From NCBI GenBank assembly GCA_964035545.1, contig OZ037772.1, positions 8,604,650-8,668,649 on the forward strand: DNA of 64,000 nucleotides. Direction: 5' to 3'. This document shows positions 27,400-40,600 of the stretch, piece by piece. Below the pieces are notes generated by a model, which was given only the letters and a program-made list of their open reading frames with translations, had not been told where the DNA came from and did not search any database. The stretch's first letter is position 1. Each line of letters starts with the position of its first letter. Source of the stretch: Bugula neritina (Eukaryota > Bryozoa > Gymnolaemata > Cheilostomatida > Bugulidae). The translations under genes and the position numbers were made by a program.

Positions 27400-27535
27400 G
27401 GTTTTGAGGTTAATGCCTGTGTTCTATATTGAAAATGTAGCAAAGGAAGTAATGTTCTTGTGAGAATTTCAACCCATGTTCCAAACTAAAATCTGTAAAG
27501 AAAGTCAAAGAACTCAGGCTGTTAAAAATTATCTG
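27400..27535 (+). mobile_element. Family B inverted-repeat element, internal relic
   Basis: Shares the core with copies at 40495 and 55605: ATGTAGCAAAGGAAGTAATG, GAGAATTTCAACCCATG, then AAAGAACTCAGGCTG. The terminal inverted repeats are no longer recognisable. Confidence 0.6.
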
Positions 27536-28769
27536 TCTCTTCATTCAAATTATAACTGGTGCACTTTTGACATTCACCTTCAGTTTCAGTTAAATACTTG
27601 TGAAGCATTGCAATGCCTTGTATATTGTATATTGTATACAAATGTGAAACTTAAGATTTCATGATTCCTACTTGTTAACTAGGTGCTAGAGATGTTGTAG
27701 ATATTTCTAGTAACTAATCAGTAGTTTTCGAGCTGGTTACATGCTATCTTCACAGGCATCCTTCCCAGTCTATTAAAACTCCCTATATATGAATTGTGAC
27801 TCTATTTTTTTATTCTCACAGTATCTAAAAAAATTTATCTTCGTCACAATGACTCTATTTTCTTTTTCATTTTCGTGTAACAGTTATTGTTGTGCATCAT
27901 GAAAGGGTAATTGAGCTGTTAACTGGACTTCAGACTTCACTTAGGGGATTTTATGGTCTTTCAAGGTTTATGTATTCTCATACTGTAGTCTCTGCAATGA
28001 CACTTTATCTCCCTCTTTCTGTAGTTTTATAGTGGTGAGAGTATTCCCTAATCCTATACTAGTTTCTCCAACTCAGCTGTTTGAATTCTTACATTTGCAA
28101 TATTCTTCCAATAATAAGTATATTTTTTGCACCAGCCATTTTGTGCCACCATTTTTACTTTCCACCATATTGCTTTCCAACATTTTCACTTGCAGCCATT
28201 TTTTTTCGGGCATTAACATGAAACCTGGTTCTTACTAATTGCATTAAAATAATCCTTTTGAATAGTATTGAAATTTAATTTGAAAACAAAAAGCATGAGA
28301 AAGAATATATAATCTAGCTACATAATTAATACAGTTTGAATCAATTAGCTGAAAGAAATTGTTATTGCCTCTATATCAGTGTCATGATACTTTTTGAAAC
28401 AATAATAACAGCATTGCCAGTTGTAGAATCACTACATTTTGATAACAACATGATAATTGAACTTTAGTAGATAAGATATTATTGCTACTTCGTGTTATTA
28501 TATCTAATGGAGTAGATAAGGTCACTTGAGTGCTACTGTAAAGCCAGGGCACTGGTGGCAATGTTCAAACACCCTGCACTATCAACTGGGGTGAATTTTT
28601 AATTGAATTCGTTTGTATTGCTTTTCATCAATGATCATTTGATATTGAAAGAAACAAATATTGATGCTTGTATAAAGGTTACACCCACATATCGAATTCT
28701 AGTTTCTACTCTGTGATTCAGCCATTCACTGATATGATAGACTTGTAAGCTGCATATGCAATCGATCTA

Positions 28770-28868
28770 ATCAATGCAATGGATGTTTATATGGATGGAT
28801 TTGGGGTTGCAGTTTGCATGAACTTATGGTTGTAGTTTCATTCTATGCAACTGTTTCCAAACATCTAA
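28770..28868 (+). repeat. Interspersed repeat D, copy 1
   Basis: ATGGATGTTTATATGGATGG...GGGTTGCAGTTTGCATGAAC...CAACTGTTTCCAAACAT is closely matched at 54040-54142. No coding content or structure is evident. Confidence 0.7.
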
Positions 28869-29540
28869 TGAAGAATCTAATAATGCAAGCTTGGTAACAG
28901 TGATTGAGTCTTAGCAAAACTGTTTCATATCACTCCAGTTACAGATTTGAAGCTTTTTGCTTGGCTGCTGTAGTTTTGTAACCCAACTACTTGGCATAGC
29001 TAATTGTTTATGCTCCTTTGTGTTCAGCTTGAACTAATAGTTATTAATTGATTTCTCTTCAAGCAGTTATCCCTGTAAAAGTTGACATTTCAGTGTTGAT
29101 TTGTTATTATTTATGATTTCTCTCCATTCAGCAGAATATTGAGTATCGGGTGAATATAATGCTGCCGGTTTTGTAGTGCTGACTTATTATCAACTCATTT
29201 CCAACATTGCAGAGTTTCAATGTTTTACTATTTCCTGTTTTATTACAAAATCATGCATGTGAATATTAGGGTTTGATTAGGTTTAAGGTAAAAGTAGTAG
29301 CTAATAGTCTGTAGTAATAACTGCTTAGCTGTTAGAGTAATAGTTGACTTGGAGTTGTCCTCTATCTAGATCAAGAGGTTCTTTTCTCACCCTGCATAGA
29401 ACATTGTGATTTGGAAGTGTTATTGGGATTTTCTGCCGAATTCTGGCTTGGTATTTTAGGTTGGTGAGGTACAACTTTGGAGTTGTAATCTCAGTCAAAT
29501 GCCCTTAAAACAAGTTATCCCGGTGTATTTTTGCACTTTC

Positions 29541-29629
29541 ACACACACCACACACCACACACACACCACACCACACACACACACACCACACACACACACA
29601 CCACACCACACACACACACACCACACACA

Positions 29630-29697
<68 letters not shown>

Positions 29698-29805
29698 ACA
29701 CACACACACACACACCACGCACCACACACACACACACACACCACACACACACCACACACACACACACCACACACTCACACACACACACACACAACGCACA
29801 CACGC
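29541..29805. repeat. (CA)n microsatellite with CACACC interruptions
   Basis: About 260 bp of ACACAC and ACACACCACACC. It is open in several frames on both strands (Cys/Val or His/Thr strings) purely because of composition, and is not a gene. Confidence 0.97.
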
Positions 29806-30366
29806 AGTATTTTAGAGTTAAGCTATTTCCAGTCAATACATGTTCAAGGTTATTCAAGTGTGAGTAATGAACACACAAGTATAGTATATCTCTTGTCTAC
29901 ATGAATTCATGCATGTATAGATAGGAATCTTTCTTTCACCTTCAAAGAGCTTCAACTTCCCTGATTCCCTGATTTGATCTGAGAAGATGCACATTAGTAG
30001 AAATCTTCCTAATATTTTTCAGCTTTTGCAACATATATCTGTGTATGTCTGAGTTTTTTGTGAGGTGTTTTGTTGTCCTGCTTTGGTGTTTATTCTACTC
30101 AACTTAGGGAATTGCCTCCCTTTATTCTCGGCCGATTACTCTGTGTCGTACAGTATTGTCTAGGACTTAGGCTATGTGAGAACTAGTTATATATGTTCAT
30201 ATCAAGTTACTGCATACGGTTATGTTTTCAAAGTTTTTGTTGGAGCTTCAATTTACTTGAATTTTTCTGCCCACTGGATGTTGTTTAGGATAGATTTTAC
30301 ATGATTACGTGTGGCAATAGTTCATATGGTTCTTTAAAGAAACTTCTGGTTTGCAATGTTTTTGCT

Positions 30367-30380
30367 GTTGTCATGGCAAC
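30367..30380 (+). promoter_or_regulatory. RFX X-box-like palindrome upstream of EVI5
   Basis: GTTGTCATGGCAAC differs by one base from the perfect palindrome GTTGCCATGGCAAC and fits GTHNYYATRRNAAC. It is 1.2 kb upstream of the first EVI5 coding exon I can place. Function is inferred from motif only. Confidence 0.4.
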
Positions 30381-31186
30381 ATACACGAAAATAAAGCTGT
30401 TGATACGCTTACTTACTAATTTGTTCATTACAACACTAGCCATGCGTCATACTTTGCGTAGGCTTCTATTAGGACTACCCATTGGCTACCCGGTCAACCC
30501 TACAGGAAGTTCAATCTATTAAACACCAGATGTGAGCCTTAAGCACCTATTCTCTAGTGGTAGTCCTTGGCTAAAAAAGGGAATCAGTTTACTGGGCTTA
30601 TCTTATTTGGTATTCTGAAAATATATTCAAGTAAATTACCATATATACTATTTTTGGAGAAATTAAAAGTTTAAAGCGGCTCCTCCAAAGATTTTATGCT
30701 AACTTGTTAGTGAATCACGGTGTTATCCTTTCAACATAATGCTGTACTGTTATTTAGAGAACTTTCTTGAACTAATTGCGAAGTCCAGCTGATTTCTCTC
30801 TTTTATTAATCTGAGGAGATATAGAAAGCTTTTTTCTCTTTAGCTCATTCCCGTCCAAGTTGATATTAACAATGAACTTTAGGAGATAGAAAGCCTTTAC
30901 TGTCAATTGCTCAACCGCCTAGCTATTAGAATACCACATATCTTAAGTTTAGTATTAATAATAATTACATAGATTGTGGAAACAAGATCTACATGCAACC
31001 CTCAACCCACTTGCATTGTCATCTTTCTTAAAAACTTTGCATCTGGTTCTGCAGTTTACTTTGATTATAAGAAGTAGACGTGAAATGTTTAAGTATAGTG
31101 TAAAGTTCCTCTTCTCTAACAACTTTCAAGCTAGATTCTTGAAAAGTCCTCGTGTTTCGGGAAATTTTCCATCCTTATGAGACCCC

Positions 31187-31305
31187 AAGATTTTAAAGGA
31201 AAGCTAAGGACTTGTTTACAATGGCATGGAAGCCATTTTTATTTTATGTTCTTTCCAGGATCACTACTGGCCATGTCTGTACTTCAACCCATCACTTAAG
31301 CCATT
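31187..31305 (-). mobile_element. Degraded SINE copy
   Basis: Order and wording of the reverse-oriented SINE survive with many changes (AGCTAAGGACTTGTTTACAA, TTCTTTCCAGGATCACTACT, ACTTCAACCCATCAC). An old copy, 300 bp upstream of the first EVI5 exon. Confidence 0.5.
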
Positions 31306-31604
31306 GCTTTCTATTAAATTTTAATTTAACTTTTAATTGTTTTTCAGAAGATTCAAAAACTTTCATTGTGTAAGCTCTATACAGTTGTGTCAATTTGTAC
31401 ACAGAGACACTCCAAAGATATTATTTCAACAAAATTATTTGTCTCTACCAGTTTACCAGATTTTTTAACTCCACAAAAGTGCTTATAACATAAACTCTAT
31501 ATTTTTAGACTTTAGACTTCCTGTAACGCAATGTATTCTGGGATATACAAGCTAGTCAACACACCAACTTTATAGCCAGCATATTCTCAGTCTCACTTAT
31601 CAAT

Positions 31605-34600
31605 ATGAGAAACACTGACTCACAGTTACCTTGTCCCTCTACAGACACCTTATCTTGTGAAGACAACTCCGAAAATGATGGTGCTAGCAAAATAACTGCA
31701 GGTAATTTTTTTATTCTAGCAGCTATTAGTAGTGATAGCTGCATTAGCCAGTTTGTTGGCAGTAAGCAGTTTTTGTTTTGTATTTATCGATGATTATTAT
31801 GGAAATAATAACCATTCATAAACACAGTATGCTAATATGTGTCAGTCTATTTATATACATTTATACATATTAATGTTAGACGATTGCTAAATTGGCTAAA
31901 AACTTTACACTATTATTTTTGTATTAAGCATATCTGCCATCCACATGGGTGTGCAGATGATGAACCTACTGAAAATAAGTAGAAAATCTTTCTACGCAAA
32001 ATAGAGAAAATATAAATAAAACAAAATTCTAGACGAAATAGCAATATCATTCTATTTTGAGAAGACAACTTTTAAATACTTTACTCCATCCTATTCCCAG
32101 ATAGCAAAGGTTGTGAAGAATGCAATGGTGCTACCAAGATACAGTGTAAATGTGTCACATCATCCCTACCACTTCTCAGACACAGTAACACTCAACCAAC
32201 TATCCCGATTACTCAGTTGGCGCCCCCTGGTGGTGACGGAGAGGCTGCTAGTGCTAAATGCAGGCCGTCCAGATCAATCTCAGAGCTAGACGAACAACTG
32301 TTGGCTAAGCTTCACATGCTAAACCAGTAAGTAGAGGAATTCATAGAAGTTGTTCTCTCTTTTCTATCTAGTCTGATGATCTCAGGTTAATATTTCTTTT
32401 GATTGAACTCTGACTAAACTAAACAGTGAATTTAGAAAATTATTCAGGTTTTATGCTACTTAGTACTATTTATATAATTAGAAAAAGTAATAATAACTGT
32501 TTCTGGTCTACATATGGATTCTATTTTACAATAATATATAATTAATATAGAAATGCAAAAATATCCTAAAAGCATCATTCACCCGTACCTAGCCGCTTTC
32601 CTATAAATTGAAGTCGCCGGCCCATTTGTAATGTGAACCAGGATTTCAGTTTGTATCTTCAAGATGCGGCGGCCATTTATATGAGATCTACCAACCTGAC
32701 ATCTTTTTTATAAATGCAAAGTTACAGAATCTTGTGTGTTTTTGCTGCATTTTCAGAAATTGTCTTCTCGTTAAGCAAATGAGACTATTAAATTTTTCTA
32801 TAATGTTTTTTGAGAGGAATTACGTAGTGAAGAGTGAGGCTGCATAGCCTGAGGTACCCCTTGAGGGTCACCTGGGGTATCCCTTGAGGTATGACCTGAA
32901 AGTCACCTGGGGCATCACCTACCTGTACACCGCTATGTTCAGGTCACCAATTAATTATGGAGTCAAAACTATAATTTACTTGTCAACTGGTGAACTGTAC
33001 TTTGCAGTGTGTAGTATATAATACTATATTATACATTACGATATAGTATGATATAATATGATATAATATAATAAGATATAATATAATTCTAGTCTTTTTA
33101 ATAGCAACTCTTAATACATTTCATTAGGTTCAAATAGAAAATAAATTGTTCTGTTAGTTCCCAGCTTGATTTTCAAGGAGTCAAATAATCAAAGTCAGAC
33201 TGTAGTAGCAAGTTCCTGTACACCCTGTGTACCTTTTTCTTCTTCTGAAAATATATTATAAACAGCTACTCACCCATTAGAATGTTATGTTATAGCCTCA
33301 GTTCTTCATCAAACTGATGCAATAGCGTGTGGGGGTTTCTCCATCCCCACTCAGTGAAACATGGCTTAAGTAGTTGTGCATCCAGTTGGGCATAACAGCT
33401 GTTCTCTTTTTGTTTGCATTTTGGGCTTAGATTACAGAACAGAAATAGTATACTCAGTATCTACGTGAGTTAGTGCTCCGTCATGCAGGTAATTTATAGC
33501 CTATCGGAACTGCTTGCGCAGGTAAGGTTTAAGTAAACTCTGACATTTCTAGGACTAGTCTGTTGACTTGAATAAATGTTTGCATGGCATTGTAACTAGT
33601 CGGATTTGCTCAGTGAGGCTTTTTTACAACTCAGAATTTGATCTATTAAGTTATTGGTGATCAGATATAGCTTTGTTTATATTATTTCTTAGTAACCATA
33701 GCAACACCGCGGCAGGTCGATAGCCTTTTTGGAGTCATTTGGGTACATCTGGTATTACGTAATTTAATATGTTACTGCCTGTGATGGCAGTTTAGTTGAC
33801 TAACTTACGTGTATAATCCCAAGACAATGCTCCAAGGTTCTCATTATAACTATCTGGTAACTAACTGTGGTGTTCATCTTGTCGAGTATAGAGATTACCT
33901 GTTCTTGTTCCCTCCACACGCAATCATGAGACGAATATCTGAAAGTATTTACGATTTCGTATTCGGAAGGTATGAATATCATCGTTTATATTGTAATTCT
34001 GTGTTTTCATGTTTCAGTTTTTTCTGTTGGGATATGAACTCCATTTCTATGGTTTTAATTGCTTATGGAAGTTGGATTTTTAATCGATTCTTTTGGACAC
34101 TTCTCAATATGGAAATGCATATATTTTAATTGTAGCTCTTCAGTTTTAATAATTTGCAGTGTGGATCAATATTAATTTAATGTCAGCCAATGACAGCTGC
34201 TAGTGGAGAAGTATTCATGATGTAGGTGTGAATGACCTCTGATACATAGGCATCAGGTCATCAATAATTCTACTCTGCAAGAAATTGAATTCTACTTTAG
34301 TTTATTTTGAGTCTTCAGTTTGAGACCTGGTATGTTCGGTTAAGTTTAGTTGAAAAATGTGCAGCCATAGAAATGTAAGGCTGAATGTTGGTAGAACTCC
34401 AAGCATAGATGTGAATGTATGGTTTAGTATATTGGACTCCTTCAGGTAAAAATGTATTTAATTTCTTACGTTGTTCAGACTCTCTGGTATTATTATTTGT
34501 CAGATGATACCAATTTACTCATCAAAGGTTTGGATACGTTGTTTTTATTTGGTAGTTGGTGAAAAATCTCATTGTTGATAATTTTGTCAGTGAACTGGAC

Positions 34601-37600
34601 TCATTTACTGATTGAGTTACATAATGATCAAATGATTCATTAACTTTTTCACTCACTCACTTACTCACTCACTCACCTGCTCACTTACTCACTCACTCAC
34701 CCATTCATTTATCCCATCACCTACTAGCTAACAAGTTCCCGCATGAACTACCTGTAACTAGTAACTAGCCACCACTTCTGTATTCTGCAGGGACTTGGAG
34801 AACGACTCCCGTATGATAATGAATGTATCCCCAGAGACTCATCACAGGCAAGCAGACGGCAAGGCGTTTGAAGACACTGACAGCATGAAGTCTACCGGCT
34901 CCCACTCTAGCAGCAACACCGATCATATCAACAACAACATATTAGCAAATGGTAATTTCCACCATCCTCCAAATAGCTGTTATATTCTGGTAGTTCCCGG
35001 TGATGTTGTTCTACTTTGTGTTAATTTTATCATAGCATCCGATTGAACTATCCTATTTTATTAATAAATTTCACAATTAGGAATATTCATGCATGTTACT
35101 AGACAATACTTGGTATCTCAGTTTAGTTTTTATTAGAATATCCTATTTTATCATTTAATTGCACAATTTAAAGTTGCCCACACATGTTATTTTGTATCTC
35201 GATTTAGTTTTTATTAGCATGAGTCATACATTCTGTCAGACTGAATACAAATGAAATATCCTTCTAGAAAAGTCTCCGGAGGATCAGCTGGCACACATGT
35301 GGAGTCACATGATACACGACTGGCAGAACGTCATCAAGAAGAAGCAGCAGTCCGTCAAGGTGAGTCATGACGTCATGGTGCAGACGTCACGAAGGTTTAG
35401 TCACAATGACTTGAGGTAAGCTTTTAGGCAGCCGTCAGGGAAGGGCAGAAGTAGCTTTTGACGTGACAGTGACGCTATGAACTGATGGTTTTTCTGGCAT
35501 CGCTGAAGACTTTGAGGAGGAAGGGGGTGCTCAACCATCCCAGCACAAAGTAGATCACTAGACTAAGGCTACCTGTATATTTATCTTAGTATATTTCATA
35601 TTATATTATACTCATATATGTTATATAAGTATTATATTGTAATATAAAATATACTAGAATAATACAAAATATCATATTTATTTCTGTATTATTATCGTAT
35701 ATTTCATATTACAATATATAATAGGAATATTAAATGTAGTGATTCATAATTCAGTAATGTAATATTTTATGTTTTCTTACTATGTTATGGTCTGATGTTT
35801 TATTATTTTATAATTCAACAGATTGCATTAAGTTATTAGTTTTATAGATTTCTCAATAACTTGACTATCATAATAATTATTTTATTGAAATATCTTTAAA
35901 ATTCTATAAGAGAAGCGCAATAATTAAAAATAGATAATAAAAATAGTAAGTATCTATAGAATTAATATATTAAAGAACAAAGTATTGTATAGTATGTATA
36001 GTATTACAAGTGTTAGAGTTGTGTCCCCTCTGTTCTCCAGGAGTTGGTATACAAAGGAGTTCCTCACCAACTGAGGTGTCTGGCATGGCAATACCTGTGT
36101 GGGGCTGAAAACTCAACCTTCAAACAGAAGTACAGTGCCTACCTGAAACAGGTTAGTACTTACCTTAAATATGTCAGTACTTACCTTATATATGTCAGTA
36201 TTTGCCCTAAACAGGCCAGTATTTACTTTAAATATGTCTGTACTTACTTTAAATAGGTTAGTACTTACCTTAAATTAGGTCAACAGTTACCCTGAGCAGG
36301 TCAGTATAAATTCTAAATAGGTCAGCTGTATTTTGAAAGGGTTGAAATTTTAATTTAAATCAATTAATAATAAATAACGCTGAGATTTCGTGGTACAGTT
36401 CAAAACTGTTGCATTTTTAATATTCTTAAATCTTAATAATCGATACACATCTGTCATTCCTATTTCGTTAAATTTGATGTGAGATAGTAGAGAGTTGGAA
36501 AGTTTCTTAAATTATTATACAGTTAATAGGGGAATATTGTTTTTAGTTTAGCAAAACATTATAAGCATTTTTAGCTGATATCTCTATTTGATTTTTCAGT
36601 CTCCTTTTAGATGACGAGTGCCACCTAGACGTGCCACAAATGTGTAGTAGACTAAAACCTAAAATATAATCACCAATTAAAACACTTGCAAAACAACTAT
36701 TGGCTTTTGTTTTTTAGTTTATTCCGGATGCATTTATGGTTTAGAGTGAAATTAGTCTGCGTTGTGATCAGTTTTAAGCCATGTGTGGTGAGTCATGTTA
36801 GAGAGGAAGTGATGTCATACTATCTGTATTTGCAGACGTCAGCTTGTGAGAAGGTGATACGAAGAGACATAGCTCGGACATATCCAGAACACAAGTTTTT
36901 TATGGAGAAAGACGGGCAGGGCCAAGAAAGCCTCTTCAATGTCATGAAGGTGAATAGTTGTGGAACCCACACTAATTAAATATCTCTGGAGTATTTCGAC
37001 TGAATTGTTCCTAAGCAGCTCTGAGTTGGGGGCGACTAAGCACAATAGTTTTGGTCTCTCGAGTTTGAAGTTGGTGATTTAGGTTAGAACCTAAACCCCC
37101 AACTTCAAACTCGAGAACCCTAAACTACTGCACTCAGTCACCCCCAACTCAGAGCTGCTTATAAAACCGTGCTTCCAATAGGTTCTGTCGTTTTTATAAT
37201 GTCAAGTTCTCTTTGAGCTGCCGAAGATGTACTTTGTAGCACTTTCTAGTAGGTTCTATGAGTTCAAGGTCACCTATGTCTCACATTGCAGGCGTACTCA
37301 CTGCACGACAGAGAGGTTGGCTACTGTCAAGGGAGTGGATTCATAGTGGGGTTGTTGCTGATGCTAATGCCAGAAGAGGAGACCTTCTCAGTCTTCATAC
37401 AGATCATGATGGAGTATAAGATGAGAAACCTATTTAAACCTGGCATGGCTGAGCTCGGCTCATGCATGTACCAGCTGGAATATCTCATCCAGGTGGGTGT
37501 CGGTACGCTGAGTAGTGTATGTACCAGCTGGAATATCTCATCCAGGTGGGTGTCGGTACGCTGAGTAGTGTATGTACCAGCTGGAATATCTCATCCAGGT

Positions 37601-40600
37601 GGGTGTCTGTACGCTGACTCGTGGAATACTGCTAGTAACCGCATTGTTGATGGCAAAACATTTGATGGTGCATTTATACCTTCACGATTTTCAATCAAAA
37701 ATTCAATTTGGCCGAGTTGAGAAGTAGTATTGCTTTGTAAAAGCCACTCGGCTAATTTCACAATAGTCGTAGAGAATAGTCACTTGTTATAGATATCAGC
37801 ATTCAGTTACAACTTTGTTGATTATATGACTCACTTAAAATCATTAAATAAAGTTGCGGTGAGTCAAGTAAAAACTTAATCTTTTCAGCTACACTTTCTC
37901 AGTTTTCGATTTTCTGCAATCAACTTTACAGATACGTTTTCAAAGGTCATCAAATAGTAATTAAGAGAGTTATATTTTACTATAAAAAAAGTAATTTTCC
38001 ACCTCAAAATAATTTTAACAAGTTTCAGTAAACTCAAACTCAGAACTTTTTTCAGCGAAGGTGCAAACGCAATTTGGGTGGGAAATAGCTTTTAGTTTGA
38101 CCTCCATGAAGGTTACTGTCAGTATAAGGGGATCAACCATCTAGTAAGCCCTTGTTGAGAATCTTAGTTTGAGATAGTTTGTAGCCCGTTACCTCCCACC
38201 CTACCTAAAGCAGATTATTTAGTTTATGAATGTTTGAGTTCTTATGCTAAAATTATTGACTAGATAAATGCTGGTTTCAGTATTACATTATTTATATTTT
38301 ATTTTTATTAACTAATTGATTATTAATTACAAAATGAAGATAATAATTAGGATTTTCAATAACAGTAGAATTTTATTTGTTTTTTCTTTTATGTTGCTCC
38401 ATCAAACAGTTTGTATTATGATGTTATATTAGTCCAAAAAAGAAGACAAACATAAAAATAGTCAATATTCTATTTGTTTCTGTTTCTATTTCAGTGTCAT
38501 TCTCCCCCGCTGTACCAGCACTTCCAGGCTCAGAGTTTCCACACGAGCATGTACGCTAGCAGCTGGTTCCTCACTCTCTTCACCACTCAACTGCCTCTCC
38601 ACGTCTGCTTCCGTATTATGGATATCTTCCTGTTTGAGGTACGTGTTCTCCGGGTATCATAATACAGTTCTGTAGACTTAGTTCCTTAGATTATAATACA
38701 GCTCAGTAGACTTAGTTCCATAGATTATGTAGTTCAGCTTTGTAAACTTAGTTTGGAGTTTTGACTTTTTTTTGGTTTGCTGGATTTATTTACACCTTAT
38801 AAATTATTGAAGTTGTAAATTATAAATCTTCCGCAGAAGGTCACGACCCCAACCTTGGATTGTAGCTTACAGAAATATTTGTAAATTATGATTTAAAAAA
38901 AATTAATAAACGCTGCTGTCCTATATTTCCATAACTACATGTTACCATGACTACATGTCGCCATGGCTGCTTGTTTCCGTGGCTACTTGTTGCTATGACT
39001 ACGTGTTGTTATGACTACACGTTGCCATGACTACACGTTGCCATGACTACAATGACTACATGTTTACAGGGTATGGAGATTGTGTTCAGAATAGGAGTTG
39101 CCCTCCTCCTGCAGGGAGAAGCTGATCTTCTGTGTATGGACATGGAGGGCATGTTAATGGTGAGTAGTTGGGGGGGTGTCAGCTGCCCGTATAAAATATA
39201 AGAGTAGGAACTCTACAAGCACTTTTGATTCTCCCTTGCATTATACACCTTGTAATATATTATGTAATGTGGAAAGGTGAAAAAAAATGTTATTACGTCA
39301 CAGCGTTATATTTTACACTCAAAATACACATAAATTTTCTCTTTTCTAGAGTTTATATTTGCTGGTGCATTTTCAGTTAATCTTGAGTTATTCCAACGAA
39401 TACCTTGAAATGCTTCCATATTAATGCAACACTGTTATTACTCTAGATATCAATGATTAACTAGTAACATGGTGGTAGCTTTAGATATCAATGCTAGACA
39501 TTAGACACTGTTCTAGATATCAATGCATGGAAACTGTTGTTACTATGCTTTCAGTACTTCCAAGATAAAGTCTCGGAAATGTACGACAGTGAAGAGGCGG
39601 TAAACAGTCTGATGGACACGGCTACTCACAAGGTCAAGTACAATGCCAAGAGAATGAGAAGGTGAGTTCCCTACCCCAACCTTTCTTTCTTGGCCGCAAT
39701 AGAAATCAGGCTATTTGTTTGGGAAGATAACTCCAGGCTGGCCTGTGATACTTCAACAACTTTCTGTTGACGGATAGCTTAGCTGGTGTTTCCATTCCTC
39801 TAGTAAAGGTGTTGCTTTCAAATGAGGAGACTTGCAGGTGTTATCTTCTACTGTTGAGTTTTTAGAAAGGCTTCAGCATGATTTCCAATGAGAATGGCAA
39901 ATTGAGAGTAGACAAATCCCAAACCCCTTTTCAGACTATAATTTCAACAAAAACCTAAAGAGCCACTAGATGACTGAAATACTCAATAGTAGACAACTTT
40001 TCAGCTCTCTTGCACTTCTTTACTCGTTGAACGCTTTCTTTAGCTTCAGATTTCCCTAGTTACTTGAGTTATATCACTATTAGCTAACATTTGAGTTGAG
40101 AGAGGAAAATTCCTGTGTTCATCCCTTCTTTACAAATATCCCTTTCTACTCTATAAACTCCAGCAGTGATGAGTTAGATTCAGACAATACAGTGACTACT
40201 CAAACCCTCTCCTTTTACTGCTCGCTCCTGCGAGTTACTTTGAGTACAATTAAATGTTACTATAAGCCTAGATGTGATGTGGTGATTCTCTGATATTTAA
40301 TATTCAACAGTTCAAAGAGTTTCTGTTGTTGAACTGTGTGTCGCCTTTCACACCAGGCACTGGGTGCGGTAACCAAGAAAGCTCAAGCTCTTAAATTATG
40401 AGTTTTGGTTTGGGACGCGGATTTGAATTGATGCTAAGTTTGCTAAGTTGTGTTGTTTAGACACAGGCTTTTCCCACCTCAATGTGAGGTAGGTGTAGTA
40501 ATGGAGAAATTGAGAAAAGCCTGTGCTCTAGATTAGACTTGTAGCAAAGAAGTTGTGTTCTTGTGGGAATTTCAACCCGCGCCCGAACCAAAATTTAATA

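Larger units (their letters stand above)
21897..31604. other. Intergenic between divergent NEK (-) and EVI5 (+)
   Basis: About 9.7 kb with no recognisable coding exon on either strand. 22700-25100 is degenerate simple sequence (AATACTAATAG and CTATTATCTATT-type units). It also holds a relic of the family B element, one copy of repeat D, a (CA)n tract and an X-box-like site, listed separately. It should contain the NEK and EVI5 promoters and any non-coding 5' exons, which I cannot place. Confidence 0.6.

Noticed and set aside
29495-29878. Several overlapping open frames of Cys/Val and His/Thr on both strands
   Set aside because: They are pure translations of a (CA)n microsatellite; no start context, splice sites or family resemblance.
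30301-30522. 73-codon open frame upstream of EVI5 as an N-terminal exon
   Set aside because: No donor in a usable phase near its end and no resemblance to EVI5 N-termini; the region is better seen as possible promoter sequence.
33809-34129. 106-codon open frame as an independent gene
   Set aside because: Only the short segment 33926-33969 has a supporting donor and phase; the rest reads through an intron-like, AT-rich region.
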